The translations under genes and the position numbers were made by a program. From positions 1-13,249 of the forward strand of contig JANOXC010000084.1 of NCBI GenBank assembly GCA_031418215.1: a stretch of 13,249 bases of DNA. Reading direction: 5' to 3'. The notes beneath the pieces were generated by a model, which saw only the letters and a program-made list of their open reading frames with translations, searched no databases and was not told the origin of the DNA. The stretch is from JANOXC01 sp031418215 (GTDB lineage: Bacteria > Bacteroidota > Bacteroidia > AKYH767-A > OLB10). This document shows, in pieces, positions 1-7,206 of this stretch. Positions within the stretch are counted from its first letter, which is position 1; the number at the start of each line of letters is the position of its first letter.

Positions 1-606
1 ATCATCAACCGGTCCACAAAAGATGGTCTCCCCTGTTGAAGCGGTTGCAATAGCATTGGTCATTAATGTTGCATAAGGCGTATTCAAACCTACAGGACCA
101 TCAATTGAACGTGGTCCGATATTGTTTGGTGGAACAATACCATTGCTGAGAATCGTAGTAAATGATAATCCGCCATCAGTACTTCTTTCACATGTATAGG
201 TTGTTTTCAGATTTTGCATACCCAATCGGATATTAAAAAACGTAGTAGGATCTTGATTCACCTGCGCAAACGTGAATCTGTAAATAAATTGATCTTGTGT
301 TAAGTTGCTGCCGTTATTCACATGAACTTCGTACCGCACGTTTGTACCGAAAGAATAATAATTAGGGCCTCCCTGAGGCAACTCAGTTGGAACATAACAT
401 GCAAGGAGGGTAATGGTGTTTGTGTCATCCGGGCTCCTAAAGGCATACAAGTCTGTATTATCTGCCAACGGATCATTGGCAATCAAAGGTGCTTCACGAT
501 GACTGGAAGCGTCAAGCCAGTTGTTATTAAATGCCAGAAATACAAATGATAGAAGCACTAAGGATAATGAGGCTTTTAGCAAGAAGTGTTTTTGTTTAAT
601 TTTCAT
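1..606 (-). CDS. DUF4331 family secreted protein, paralogue 1 (3' end beyond the window)
   Basis: The minus-strand frame is open from an ATG at 606 to the window edge, giving 202 codons and no stop, so the C-terminus is missing. The N-terminus has a basic start and a hydrophobic stretch (about residues 10-27) that looks like a signal peptide. It is followed by the DUF4331 opening LDASSHREAPLIANDPLADN and later blocks such as QVNQDP, TFFNIRLG and GIVPPNNIGPRSI. By eye it is about 70% identical to the complete paralogue at 4111-6189 over the shared part, which fixes frame and start. The molecular function of DUF4331 is not established. It lies divergent from the cupin/anti-sigma-like gene, and a two-part promoter motif shared with the other two minus-strand genes of this locus lies about 50 bases upstream. 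Whether it also ends in a T9SS sorting domain cannot be seen here. Confidence 0.88.
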   Translation of the reverse strand, partial: MKIKQKHFLLKASLSLVLLSFVFLAFNNNWLDASSHREAPLIANDPLADNTDLYAFRSPDDTNTITLLACYVPTELPQGGPNYYSFGTNVRYEVHVNNGSNLTQDQFIYRFTFAQVNQDPTTFFNIRLGMQNLKTTYTCERSTDGGLSFTTILSNGIVPPNNIGPRSIDGPVGLNTPYATLMTNAIATASTGETIFCGPVDD

Positions 607-655
607 TTTCAATTTTTTTTAGAATTAGAATTTAGATTTATTGTTGAGTTATAAC

Positions 656-686
656 AGACTTACGCAGAAATCCCGGAATCGGATTT
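656..686 (-). promoter_or_regulatory. Candidate ECF-type promoter of DUF4331 paralogue 1
   Basis: Reading the minus strand, AAATC (686-682) is followed by 15 bases and then TGCGTAAGTCT (666-656). The same two blocks with the same 15-base spacing occur upstream of the second DUF4331 gene and of the TonB receptor. The expected transcript start is about 649, giving a leader of roughly 43 bases. The elements do not match the housekeeping TTG/TAnnTTTG pattern of Bacteroidota. That they serve an alternative sigma factor is an inference. Confidence 0.6.
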
Positions 687-779
687 ATTGGCAATAAAAA
701 AGAATTGAAAAAAACGTACAGGGGTTGTCGTTATACTATCTTATGTAGAGCTTTAAGCACTAGATTCTATTGCCAATAA
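685..779. repeat. 12-base inverted repeat, possible operator pair
   Basis: TTATTGGCAATA at 685-696 is the exact reverse complement of TATTGCCAATAA at 768-779, with 71 bases between them. Each arm is itself a near-palindrome (TATTG-x-CAATA), as expected of a site for a dimeric regulator. The left arm overlaps the upstream block of the promoter of DUF4331 paralogue 1, so binding there could affect it. No regulator is identified. Confidence 0.45.
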
Positions 780-832
780 CCTCTTAATTCCTAGCCCTTG
801 TGGCGTTTTTCCTAATATTCCTGATAATTTGT

Positions 833-840
833 TACCTTTG
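833..840 (+). promoter_or_regulatory. TAnnTTTG box (-7 type) upstream of the cupin gene
   Basis: TACCTTTG is a perfect match to the -7 box of the Bacteroidota housekeeping promoter. No TTG is found at the usual distance upstream, so the promoter would be weak or the match accidental. If used, it would give a leader of about 185 bases to the gene at 1033. Confidence 0.3.
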
Positions 841-948
841 ACGCAAGCAATTTCCTGTAAATAAAATCATCATTCTTAGCCTGTTACAACTCAAAGAAAC
901 CTGGAATTGCCACTAAAAAACAACTTCAGAGAGATTTGACAATATTTT

Positions 949-979
949 AAAACCATTAAGCAGTTAATTACGTTAGTAT
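949..979 (+). promoter_or_regulatory. Weaker copy of the two-part promoter upstream of the cupin/anti-sigma-like gene
   Basis: AAAAC (949-953) is followed by 15 bases and TACGTTAGTAT (969-979). Compared with the three minus-strand copies there is one mismatch in the upstream block and three in the downstream block against TGCGTATGTAT, with the same spacing. A start near 986 would leave a leader of about 47 bases. If real, it means the regulatory gene is under the same control as its presumed targets. Confidence 0.35.
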
Positions 980-1032
980 AGCAAGTCATATTAATTCAAT
1001 TTCAAAATATCGACGACCTTATTATTGCAACA

Positions 1033-1644
1033 ATGAATAAAATAAACGACTTCATTCAATCAGGAATTTTGGAGAGCTACGTATTAGGTACAGCCTCTTC
1101 AGAAGAATGCATGGAAGTCGAGCGAATGGCTGCTATAAGTGCTGAAGTTAAAACAGAGTTGGAAGCAATAAATAAAGCGATGGAGGTTTATGCACAGGCA
1201 AATGCTGTTGAACCTAATCCAACAATAAAGCCCCTTTTAATGGCTTTTATGGATTATACTGAGCGGATGCAAAATGGAGAAGCTCCTTCATTTCCTCCTA
1301 TTTTGAATGAATCAACTAAGATTGAAGATTTCAGCTCCTGGCTTAACAGAAGTGATATGCAACAACCTTCCTCAATAGATGATTATTATGCAAAGATTAT
1401 CAGTTATACTCCTGAAATGATTACCGCTATTGCATGGATAAAAAGCATTGCACCCGCAGAAGCACATCACGATGAACATGAAAAGTTTTTAATCCTTGAG
1501 GGAACTTGTGATATTATCGTTGAAGATAAAGTTTATCCAATGGTGGCCGGCAATTTTTTTGCTATTCCTTTACATAAAAATCATGTTGTGAAGGTCACTT
1601 CTAAAATTCCTTGCAAGGTAATATTGCAGAGAATGGCGGCTTAA
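1033..1644 (+). CDS. Cupin-domain anti-sigma-like protein (ChrR-like layout)
   Basis: This 203-residue protein has no signal peptide or membrane segment, so it is probably cytoplasmic. Residues 1-70 (SGILESYVLG, then an acidic helix with EVERMAA and EVKTELEAI) resemble the N-terminal part of Bacteroidota anti-sigma factors. Residues 130-200 look like a cupin. His146, His149 and Glu150 in HHDEHEKFLILEG form a motif-1-like metal site, and G173 to H184 (AGNFFAIPLHKNH) is motif-2-like. ChrR-type proteins hold an ECF sigma factor through the N-terminal part and sense a signal through the cupin. Here the classical zinc ligands of the N-terminal part (His and CxxC) are absent, with only one Cys at 26, so the hold would be zinc-independent. 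No sigma gene is adjacent within the window. It converges with the TonB receptor gene. The domain calls are from motif reading; the target sigma factor is unknown. Confidence 0.75.
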   Translation: MNKINDFIQSGILESYVLGTASSEECMEVERMAAISAEVKTELEAINKAMEVYAQANAVEPNPTIKPLLMAFMDYTERMQNGEAPSFPPILNESTKIEDFSSWLNRSDMQQPSSIDDYYAKIISYTPEMITAIAWIKSIAPAEAHHDEHEKFLILEGTCDIIVEDKVYPMVAGNFFAIPLHKNHVVKVTSKIPCKVILQRMAA

Positions 1645-1719
1645 ACAAACGGCACTTCGGTCAGCTCAGTGCTCGCATTCTTTTGTCATTTTTTTTCTGA
1701 TGTGGTAATACTAATTCTG

Positions 1720-3987
1720 CTAAAATTTAACAGCAACATTTGCTTTAATAAAAATAGGCGTTCCAGGGGTGAAATGAAGTTCTGAAACAGGTTCAGCTTC
1801 ATTGAACAAACGGCTTTCTGTATCGAATTGCGCCTGATTCCATTCGTTATTCAACAAATTTTCAGCGCTCAATCCTACTTCAACTTTTGAAAATTTATAG
1901 GCCAATACAAAATCAAGCAAAAAATAGCCCTTTGCTATTACAGTAGCAGATTCATTCGCAGGACGTGAATCAATAAAGCGATAACGTAGGCTACCGTTAA
2001 TTCCCTTTTCCTTCTTATAAGTGATACCTCCAATGCTTGTTAAACTCGGGGCAAGTGGAATATGGTTTTCTCCCTTTGATGCGCCCACTAACCGGCCATG
2101 ATTGAAATTGAAATCAACATCAGCAAATAATTTATCTGTTAGCTGATAACGAATACTTAAATCCGTTCCCAATCTTTGCGTTGGATGATTGGTTTCCACT
2201 GTTGCTTCATCACCTATATACACCAACTCGCTTTCTAAATACAATTGCCAAAGTGCTATGTTAACTAAAATGCGTTTAGATAATTTGAATTCACTTCCGA
2301 TTTCACAGCCATAAGCTTTTGGCAGGCTATTATTGACTTGATTGATGACAACTGCACGGGCATCATTAGAATGAAAACCAATACCTGATTTTAAAAAGAA
2401 CTGCAAACGATCGTTCACGGAATAATAAAAATTCAACTTAGGGCTTGCCCGCAGTATCTCTCTTTTACCAGATAGTGTATCAAAAGCAGTATCTGAAAAT
2501 TTGAATTGGAAAAAATCCAATCGGCTCCCTGCATTTACGGAAAAGTGTTTATTTACATCAAAAGTAAAATCCAGGTAAGCACTAGCGTTTTGCTGATTCA
2601 CTCTTCCGGCAACAATTGTGTCAAATACAACACGCCTTTCTGTATGCTTTAGCGAAATATCTGCTATATCATTGCGTATTCCAACTCCTGATGAAGCATG
2701 CAAAATTCTATTGTTAATACTAAAATTCTTTTGAATTGAACCATTGTAACCAAATATATTTCGATTGTCAGTTTGATTGATTTGATCTCCACGAACGGAG
2801 TCATTCAAAAAGAAAGTGAAATTCGAATACAAATTAAAATAATAATTAACGTAATAAAACTGATTTTTTATGATGTAATCATTGGAGGTAGTGGTTGTTA
2901 AAATACTATTTATGTTATTACGCCGTGTTTGACCACCTTCTGAAGTGTCAGTGCTGCCAAAACGATTCATCATTCCCGACTCCACACTGCGCTGAGGAAT
3001 CTGACCGGAAGCATCCCAAAAGGCAGAAAAAGCAGATGCAGAAAACGTAAGGTAATTCCGCTCATTCAACATGGCTGCATATTTTCCAAAAACATTGTAT
3101 CGATTAAACTTTTGTTTATTATCAAAATAAGAATTGGTAAACACATATTCTCCGGCTACATAAGCATTTTCTTTCTTTTTTGACAACAAATGATTTTTAT
3201 CCAGTAGTTTGATCATCGCCAATGCACGATAAGTATCAAACATTCCCGTTTCCAGCTTTACTTCATTATGATCTATTGAATTCTTCGTAAAAAACGCACC
3301 GGTTCCTGAGGTAGCAAAATCACCAAACATGGCGTTATAAGGGCCTTTATAAACATTCAGGTGATCAATCATTTCAGGTATAACGAAATGAAAATCAGCA
3401 TAACCCTGACCATGCGCATGCGACACCATGTTAACCGGCATGCCATCAACCGATATATTGAAATCCGTTCCATGGTCACTATCAAACCCTCTTAAAAAAA
3501 TCTGTTCTGCCTTCCCCCCTCCTGCATGTTGTGCGATGAAAAGACCGGGTACCAGCTGTAACAAATCCTGTGCAGAATTGACAGGCCTTAAAATTTGATC
3601 AACCTTTGAAATTGATTCACTTTGTGTAATTGATTTTATTGGACTTATGGTAACTTCTGTGAGGTTAATAGCTGCAGCTTTTATTGCAATTTGAAGATTC
3701 CTGTTTTCAGAAAGTGTAACTTCCCGTTGGGTTTTTTCAAACCCCAGGAAAATAATACTCAACTGATATTTGCCGGCAGCAAGTCCTGAAAAAACGAAAT
3801 ATCCCAAAGCATCTGTTGTTGTTACTTTGTTATAATTGTTCAATGCAACAGTGGCTCCAACAACAGGATTGCCCCCTTCAAAAGATGTTAAATGCCCGCT
3901 TAGAACAAGCGATTGTGAAAACAACGAAACTGTATTAAAGAGGAACAGAAAAATAAAAAATGACGTTGTTGTAATTTTATGATACAT
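1720..3987 (-). CDS. TonB-dependent outer-membrane receptor
   Basis: This is a complete 755-residue receptor. Residues 1-26 form a signal peptide (hydrophobic core FFIFLFLF, cleavage near FSQS). Residues 28-105 are the carboxypeptidase-regulatory-like beta-sandwich common in Bacteroidota receptors (GHLTSFEGGNPVVGATV, then TTDALGYFVFSGL). Residues about 115-235 are the plug (SAQDLLQLVPGL, FLRGFDSDHGTD, VYKGPYNAMFGDF). The rest is a beta-barrel ending in a terminal Phe. The plug contains an unusual His-rich run, SHAHGQGYADFHF (189-201), which also typifies a receptor subgroup I recall from Proteobacteria. No SusD partner follows, so a polysaccharide role is unlikely; the substrate is unknown. 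It has its own promoter-like element and a short leader, and a terminator separates it from the upstream DUF4331 gene. Confidence 0.93.
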   Translation of the reverse strand: MYHKITTTSFFIFLFLFNTVSLFSQSLVLSGHLTSFEGGNPVVGATVALNNYNKVTTTDALGYFVFSGLAAGKYQLSIIFLGFEKTQREVTLSENRNLQIAIKAAAINLTEVTISPIKSITQSESISKVDQILRPVNSAQDLLQLVPGLFIAQHAGGGKAEQIFLRGFDSDHGTDFNISVDGMPVNMVSHAHGQGYADFHFVIPEMIDHLNVYKGPYNAMFGDFATSGTGAFFTKNSIDHNEVKLETGMFDTYRALAMIKLLDKNHLLSKKKENAYVAGEYVFTNSYFDNKQKFNRYNVFGKYAAMLNERNYLTFSASAFSAFWDASGQIPQRSVESGMMNRFGSTDTSEGGQTRRNNINSILTTTTSNDYIIKNQFYYVNYYFNLYSNFTFFLNDSVRGDQINQTDNRNIFGYNGSIQKNFSINNRILHASSGVGIRNDIADISLKHTERRVVFDTIVAGRVNQQNASAYLDFTFDVNKHFSVNAGSRLDFFQFKFSDTAFDTLSGKREILRASPKLNFYYSVNDRLQFFLKSGIGFHSNDARAVVINQVNNSLPKAYGCEIGSEFKLSKRILVNIALWQLYLESELVYIGDEATVETNHPTQRLGTDLSIRYQLTDKLFADVDFNFNHGRLVGASKGENHIPLAPSLTSIGGITYKKEKGINGSLRYRFIDSRPANESATVIAKGYFLLDFVLAYKFSKVEVGLSAENLLNNEWNQAQFDTESRLFNEAEPVSELHFTPGTPIFIKANVAVKF

Positions 3988-4010
3988 ATGTCCGGGTTTT
4001 TCATTTTCAA

Positions 4011-4041
4011 ATACATACGCATTTAATAAACACTTAGATTT
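4011..4041 (-). promoter_or_regulatory. Candidate ECF-type promoter of the TonB receptor gene
   Basis: On the minus strand AAATC (4041-4037) is followed by 15 bases and TGCGTATGTAT (4021-4011). It matches the elements ahead of both DUF4331 genes. The predicted start near 4005 gives a leader of only about 20 bases before the ATG at 3987. Confidence 0.6.
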
Positions 4042-4063
4042 ATTGCGATGACATTAAAAAGCA

Positions 4064-4092
4064 AAAAGGCCGCCGGTGAATGGCAGCCTTTT
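4064..4092 (-). terminator. Rho-independent terminator of the complete DUF4331 gene
   Basis: AAAAGGC (4064-4070) pairs with GCCTTTT (4086-4092) and, after one mismatch, GCC (4072-4074) pairs with GGC (4082-4084), leaving a 7-base loop. Read on the minus strand, the GC-rich stem ends in a T-rich tract (TTTTTGCTTTTT). It begins about 19 bases after the DUF4331 stop, so it closes that transcript before the receptor promoter. Confidence 0.75.
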
Positions 4093-4110
4093 ACTTTCGC
4101 TAAAAATGCA

Positions 4111-6189
4111 TTATTTAAAAACAGAAAACTTTATCGTCTGCATTGATTGAGAACCTATATCAATGGTTGCAAAATAAGTTCCGTTTGGAAGTTTTGCTAC
4201 ATCATAATTAAACTCATATGTTCCAATCTCTTGATTCCTATTCTTAATTGGTCTATCGATGACCTTGCCATTAATATCAACAATTTGTAGTGATATTTTT
4301 GCATCTGCAGCAAGCCTGTATTTGAAAGTAGTACTTTCCTTTGCAGGATTTGGATAGTTCTGAACCATCATAACTTCAGGGGCTGCAATTTGCAAATTCG
4401 AAGTCGGGGTGAACTCACGATTCGCGGAAGCTGCCACTGATCCACCACCACATCCATCAAATCCATTAGGCGGTGGTGCCAAATAAGGGAATGCCGTTTT
4501 AAATGGAACGTCATTCGCTTCAGCGCCTGTTGTGTAACCCAAAACATTGGTTAAACCTGTTGTAACAGGATTCGGACCACCTGCAGTATAATCATCATAA
4601 AACAATCCTATTGCTGCAAGTACAACACCACTCACTGCTTGCAGTTCAATACGTGTAACATCATCTTCCAATCGTCTTCCATTTGGAAATCCATCCATGT
4701 TAGGAATAAATTGCAAAGCTGTAGAGGTATTATATGCAGGATCTGTTAAACCAAGTACTGCCGCATAAACCAATCCAAGTGAACTGAATTTAGGATGGTT
4801 GCGCGGCGTTGGAGGAACAGCCATATTGAGGCGAAGCATGTCGCCAAATGTTGGAAGAAAATTATTTATAAATGGTTTACCGGCTGCAAGTGGATTGCCG
4901 CCTTTTCCTGTTGCCAACTGATAAGGACGAAGATTGGGTACGCCTGTCATAAATATTGGAAGAATATCTGCAGAACGTGGCTGTCCGGGACGAAGCAGAT
5001 AGTTTCCAAACAATGCAGGATCAAAAGCGGTTCCATTCGTTGCCGGATTTCCCAATAAACCAGCAAGTCCATTATGTGTATTACCAAAATCAAATGCTTG
5101 TAATGAATTACGTTGTATTCTTAAAGCTGATAATGCAGGAACTGCAGCTCCAAACTGACTGTTATCCATATATAATGCTAACTCAGGATTGGTGAAATAC
5201 GCATCAAATGAAGATGGCTCATTATACGGCTTAATTGAATTCCAATAATCTTTATCGCCAATTGGAATTACAACTTCATTGGTGAGCGGCATTCCCAGTC
5301 GTGAAACTTGTACCCATGCACCCGAGTTGGTTGGTTTGCCGCCGGTTAAACTTCTTGTTGTTACCAACTGACGACTTGCAGTTGCATAAACACCAATAAT
5401 AAAATCTGAGTCTAGAATGTTTGCTGCCTGACAAGCATTCTTATGATTTTTTTGCAATTTAGAAATTGGTGTTTTTATGCAAATTGAGTGAATATTTTTA
5501 CAAGCCAATGCATCCACTGCTCCATTTCCGGCACGCGTTTGACCTAAGTCAAAAATACCGCCAAGGTCAACAAAGAATGGATCATCGGAAGGTCCGCAAA
5601 AAATTGTTTCCCCTGTTGTTGCTGTTTTAACTGCATTAGCTCTTAATTGATCATAAGAAGAAGCATTTAAACCAACAGGGCTGCTGATGGATCGTGGTCC
5701 AATGTTGTTTGGTGGAACAATGCCATTGGTTACGATTGTTTGAAATGAAACACCCCCATTCGTGCTTTTTTTACAGGTATAAGTAGTTTTTAAATTTTGT
5801 TGCCCAAGTCTGATATTAAAAAATGTTGAGGGGTCTTGATTCACCTGACTAAATTCAAAGCGATAGATAATGTTATCGCCATTGGTGGCCATGTTATTTT
5901 TTACATGGATTTCATAACGAACACCTTCTCCGAATGAATAATAATTTGGTCCTCCTTGCGGCAACTCGGCAGGAACATAGTTCGCAATAATGGCAACCTT
6001 TTCCGGGTCATCTGGACAACGGAATGCATAAAGATCCGTGTTATCTGCTAGCGGATCATTTGCGATAAGTGGAGCTTCCCTGTGGCTGGATGCATCAAGG
6101 AAAGAATTGGAACCTGCGATAGCAATTGCGATTACTGCAATTACTGCTAAGGCGATTCCCAGCGGTTTTTTTGTGAATTTTGTTTGCAT
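4111..6189 (-). CDS. DUF4331 family protein with T9SS C-terminal sorting domain, paralogue 2
   Basis: This is a complete 692-residue secreted protein. Residues 1-28 are a signal peptide (KKPLGIALAVIAVIAIAIAG). Residues about 31-600 are the DUF4331 domain, opening LDASSHREAPLIANDPLADN. A Gly/Ser linker (GFDGCGGGSVAAS) leads to an about 85-residue type-A T9SS sorting domain, recognisable by VQNYPNPAKESTTFKY, VDINGKVIDR, LPNGTYF and the basic end KFSVFK. T9SS cargo of this kind is carried across the outer membrane and released or anchored on the surface. The function of DUF4331 is unknown. The protein is paralogous to the gene at the left edge, and the two flank the cupin gene and the TonB receptor. 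Upstream lies a shared two-part promoter motif and downstream a strong terminator, so it is probably a single-gene transcript. Confidence 0.93.
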   Translation of the reverse strand: MQTKFTKKPLGIALAVIAVIAIAIAGSNSFLDASSHREAPLIANDPLADNTDLYAFRCPDDPEKVAIIANYVPAELPQGGPNYYSFGEGVRYEIHVKNNMATNGDNIIYRFEFSQVNQDPSTFFNIRLGQQNLKTTYTCKKSTNGGVSFQTIVTNGIVPPNNIGPRSISSPVGLNASSYDQLRANAVKTATTGETIFCGPSDDPFFVDLGGIFDLGQTRAGNGAVDALACKNIHSICIKTPISKLQKNHKNACQAANILDSDFIIGVYATASRQLVTTRSLTGGKPTNSGAWVQVSRLGMPLTNEVVIPIGDKDYWNSIKPYNEPSSFDAYFTNPELALYMDNSQFGAAVPALSALRIQRNSLQAFDFGNTHNGLAGLLGNPATNGTAFDPALFGNYLLRPGQPRSADILPIFMTGVPNLRPYQLATGKGGNPLAAGKPFINNFLPTFGDMLRLNMAVPPTPRNHPKFSSLGLVYAAVLGLTDPAYNTSTALQFIPNMDGFPNGRRLEDDVTRIELQAVSGVVLAAIGLFYDDYTAGGPNPVTTGLTNVLGYTTGAEANDVPFKTAFPYLAPPPNGFDGCGGGSVAASANREFTPTSNLQIAAPEVMMVQNYPNPAKESTTFKYRLAADAKISLQIVDINGKVIDRPIKNRNQEIGTYEFNYDVAKLPNGTYFATIDIGSQSMQTIKFSVFK

Positions 6190-6263
6190 GTGATTTAGAT
6201 TTATTTAGTTATTAATGTGAGAATTATCAAAATGAAGCCTGTTAGGATTAAAGGTTATTTGTC

Positions 6264-6294
6264 AGACATACGCATCAAAATGATTTCTGGATTT
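6264..6294 (-). promoter_or_regulatory. Candidate ECF-type promoter of DUF4331 paralogue 2
   Basis: On the minus strand AAATC (6294-6290) is followed by 15 bases and TGCGTATGTCT (6274-6264). It differs from the copy ahead of DUF4331 paralogue 1 by a single base in the downstream block. The start would be near 6257, with a leader of about 68 bases. Confidence 0.6.
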
Positions 6295-6589
6295 AAGATG
6301 ATGAAAAAAAAACCATCCCGTTTTGTTTAATCAATTCGAAATTAAGTTCCTCACATTCAGCTCTAACAACTTAAGAACAGTAAATAATGTAATTAATTTC
6401 AAAATTTGTATAATGATTCTGCTAAATAAGCTTAACACCTTTGAACGCTTATACTTCAATACAAAATAAACTGAAATAACACTGGATAAAAATCAACATG
6501 ATAGCCTTAATCAACTTCATTATCGATTAGGAATGAAAACAGAAATGAAAATCAAGATAATAAAAAACTAACTTTTAAGAAGCTAAAGT

Positions 6590-6612
6590 AACCCTTTCAC
6601 CAGCGAAGGGTT
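6590..6612 (+). other. Leader hairpin ahead of the small-protein cluster
   Basis: AACCCTT (6590-6596) and AAGGGTT (6606-6612) form a 7-base perfect stem with a 9-base loop. It lies 64 bases before the start codon at 6677. There is no T-run behind it and no plus-strand gene before it, so it is not a terminator. A role in the 5' leader (stability or protein binding) is possible but unproven. Confidence 0.35.
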
Positions 6613-6676
6613 GGTTTCATTCTCAAAGCAATTTTAAACAAAATAAAATTTAATAATTAATTCAAACAAAATAAAA

Positions 6677-7183
6677 ATGAAAATATTACTTGTAACAATT
6701 ACAGCAATCATAATTACCACAGGTGCTTATGCACAAACCGATTCAACAAACAACAAAATGAATCCGCCTGACATTAACAATATAAATGATGGAATCAATG
6801 AAAACAATAACGATGGCACAAACGATAATCAAAATCGTGACATGAGCAATCCCAACAACCAAAACGGGACAATGAACCAAGACCCGAACATTAATATCAA
6901 CAATCAAAACATACAAGATAGTAGAGATTCTAAGATGAAGCAAAATGGAATGCAAAATCATCCTGATGGTTACATGATTCAAAACGGGAAAATGATGATG
7001 GTAAAAAATGGTAAAATGACCATGATCGAAAAAGACATCACCTTATCAAATGGGACAATGATAATGCGCAACGGAAACTACATGAATAAGGGTGGTACAA
7101 AAATGATGATGAAAGAAGGACAGTACATGGACCTAAATGGCAAAATGATTCATATGAAATCAACAACTCCGAAAACTTATTAA
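6677..7183 (+). CDS. Secreted Asn/Met-rich protein with DUF6799-like C-terminal repeat
   Basis: The protein has 168 residues. Residues 1-20 are a signal peptide (cleavage near AYAQ). Residues 25-90 are a low-complexity, Asn-dominated linker (NNINDGINENNNDGTND). Residues about 95-160 form a short repeat of the type DGYMIQNGKMMMVKNGKM, ITLSNGTMIMRNGNYM, MMKEGQYMDLNGKM, matching the DUF6799 pattern of xxNGxM hairpins. The function of that domain is unknown. The many Met residues (MMM and MxM clusters) could bind copper(I) or silver(I), but this is speculation from composition. It is the first gene of a plus-strand cluster, 23 bases before the lipoprotein gene. The A-rich leader (CAAAATAAAA) before the ATG is usual for the phylum. 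Confidence 0.8.
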   Translation: MKILLVTITAIIITTGAYAQTDSTNNKMNPPDINNINDGINENNNDGTNDNQNRDMSNPNNQNGTMNQDPNININNQNIQDSRDSKMKQNGMQNHPDGYMIQNGKMMMVKNGKMTMIEKDITLSNGTMIMRNGNYMNKGGTKMMMKEGQYMDLNGKMIHMKSTTPKTY

Positions 7184-7206
7184 TAAACACTATAAAATAA
7201 ATTAAA

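Larger units (their letters stand above)
607..1032. other. Divergent intergenic region between DUF4331 paralogue 1 and the cupin gene
   Basis: This 426-base stretch carries no convincing gene. It holds the minus-strand two-part promoter (656-686), a 12-base inverted repeat (685-696 and 768-779), a perfect TAnnTTTG box on the plus strand (833-840) and a weaker plus-strand copy of the two-part promoter (949-979). It therefore looks like a purely regulatory region serving both flanking genes. Confidence 0.6.
6190..6676. other. Divergent intergenic region between DUF4331 paralogue 2 and the small-protein cluster
   Basis: This 487-base AT-rich stretch has no convincing gene. It holds the minus-strand two-part promoter (6264-6294) and, nearer the plus-strand cluster, a small hairpin (6590-6612). 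A TAnnTTTG-like box (TAACTTTT, 6569-6576) lies just before that hairpin but has no TTG partner at the usual distance, so the promoter of the plus-strand cluster is not identified. Confidence 0.55.

Noticed and set aside
322..549. Plus-strand open frame of 75 codons
   Set aside because: It lies opposite the conserved DUF4331 paralogue 1, whose protein matches the complete paralogue throughout; the plus-strand frame is a by-product.
1645..1719. Possible bidirectional terminator between the cupin gene and the TonB receptor gene
   Set aside because: There are T-rich runs (CATTTTTTTT) but no stem longer than a few bases could be found next to them, so no terminator is called.
4795..5195. Plus-strand open frames inside the DUF4331 gene
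   Set aside because: They overlap a well-supported minus-strand gene with clear domain structure, show no family resemblance and have no start signal; they are shadows.
6418..6448. CACCTTTG as a -7 box for the plus-strand cluster, and the ATAAGC/GCTTAT inverted repeat around it
   Set aside because: The first base does not match TAnnTTTG, the only TTG upstream is about 27 bases away, and the start would be over 200 bases from the first gene. The 6-base repeat with a 15-base loop is within chance.
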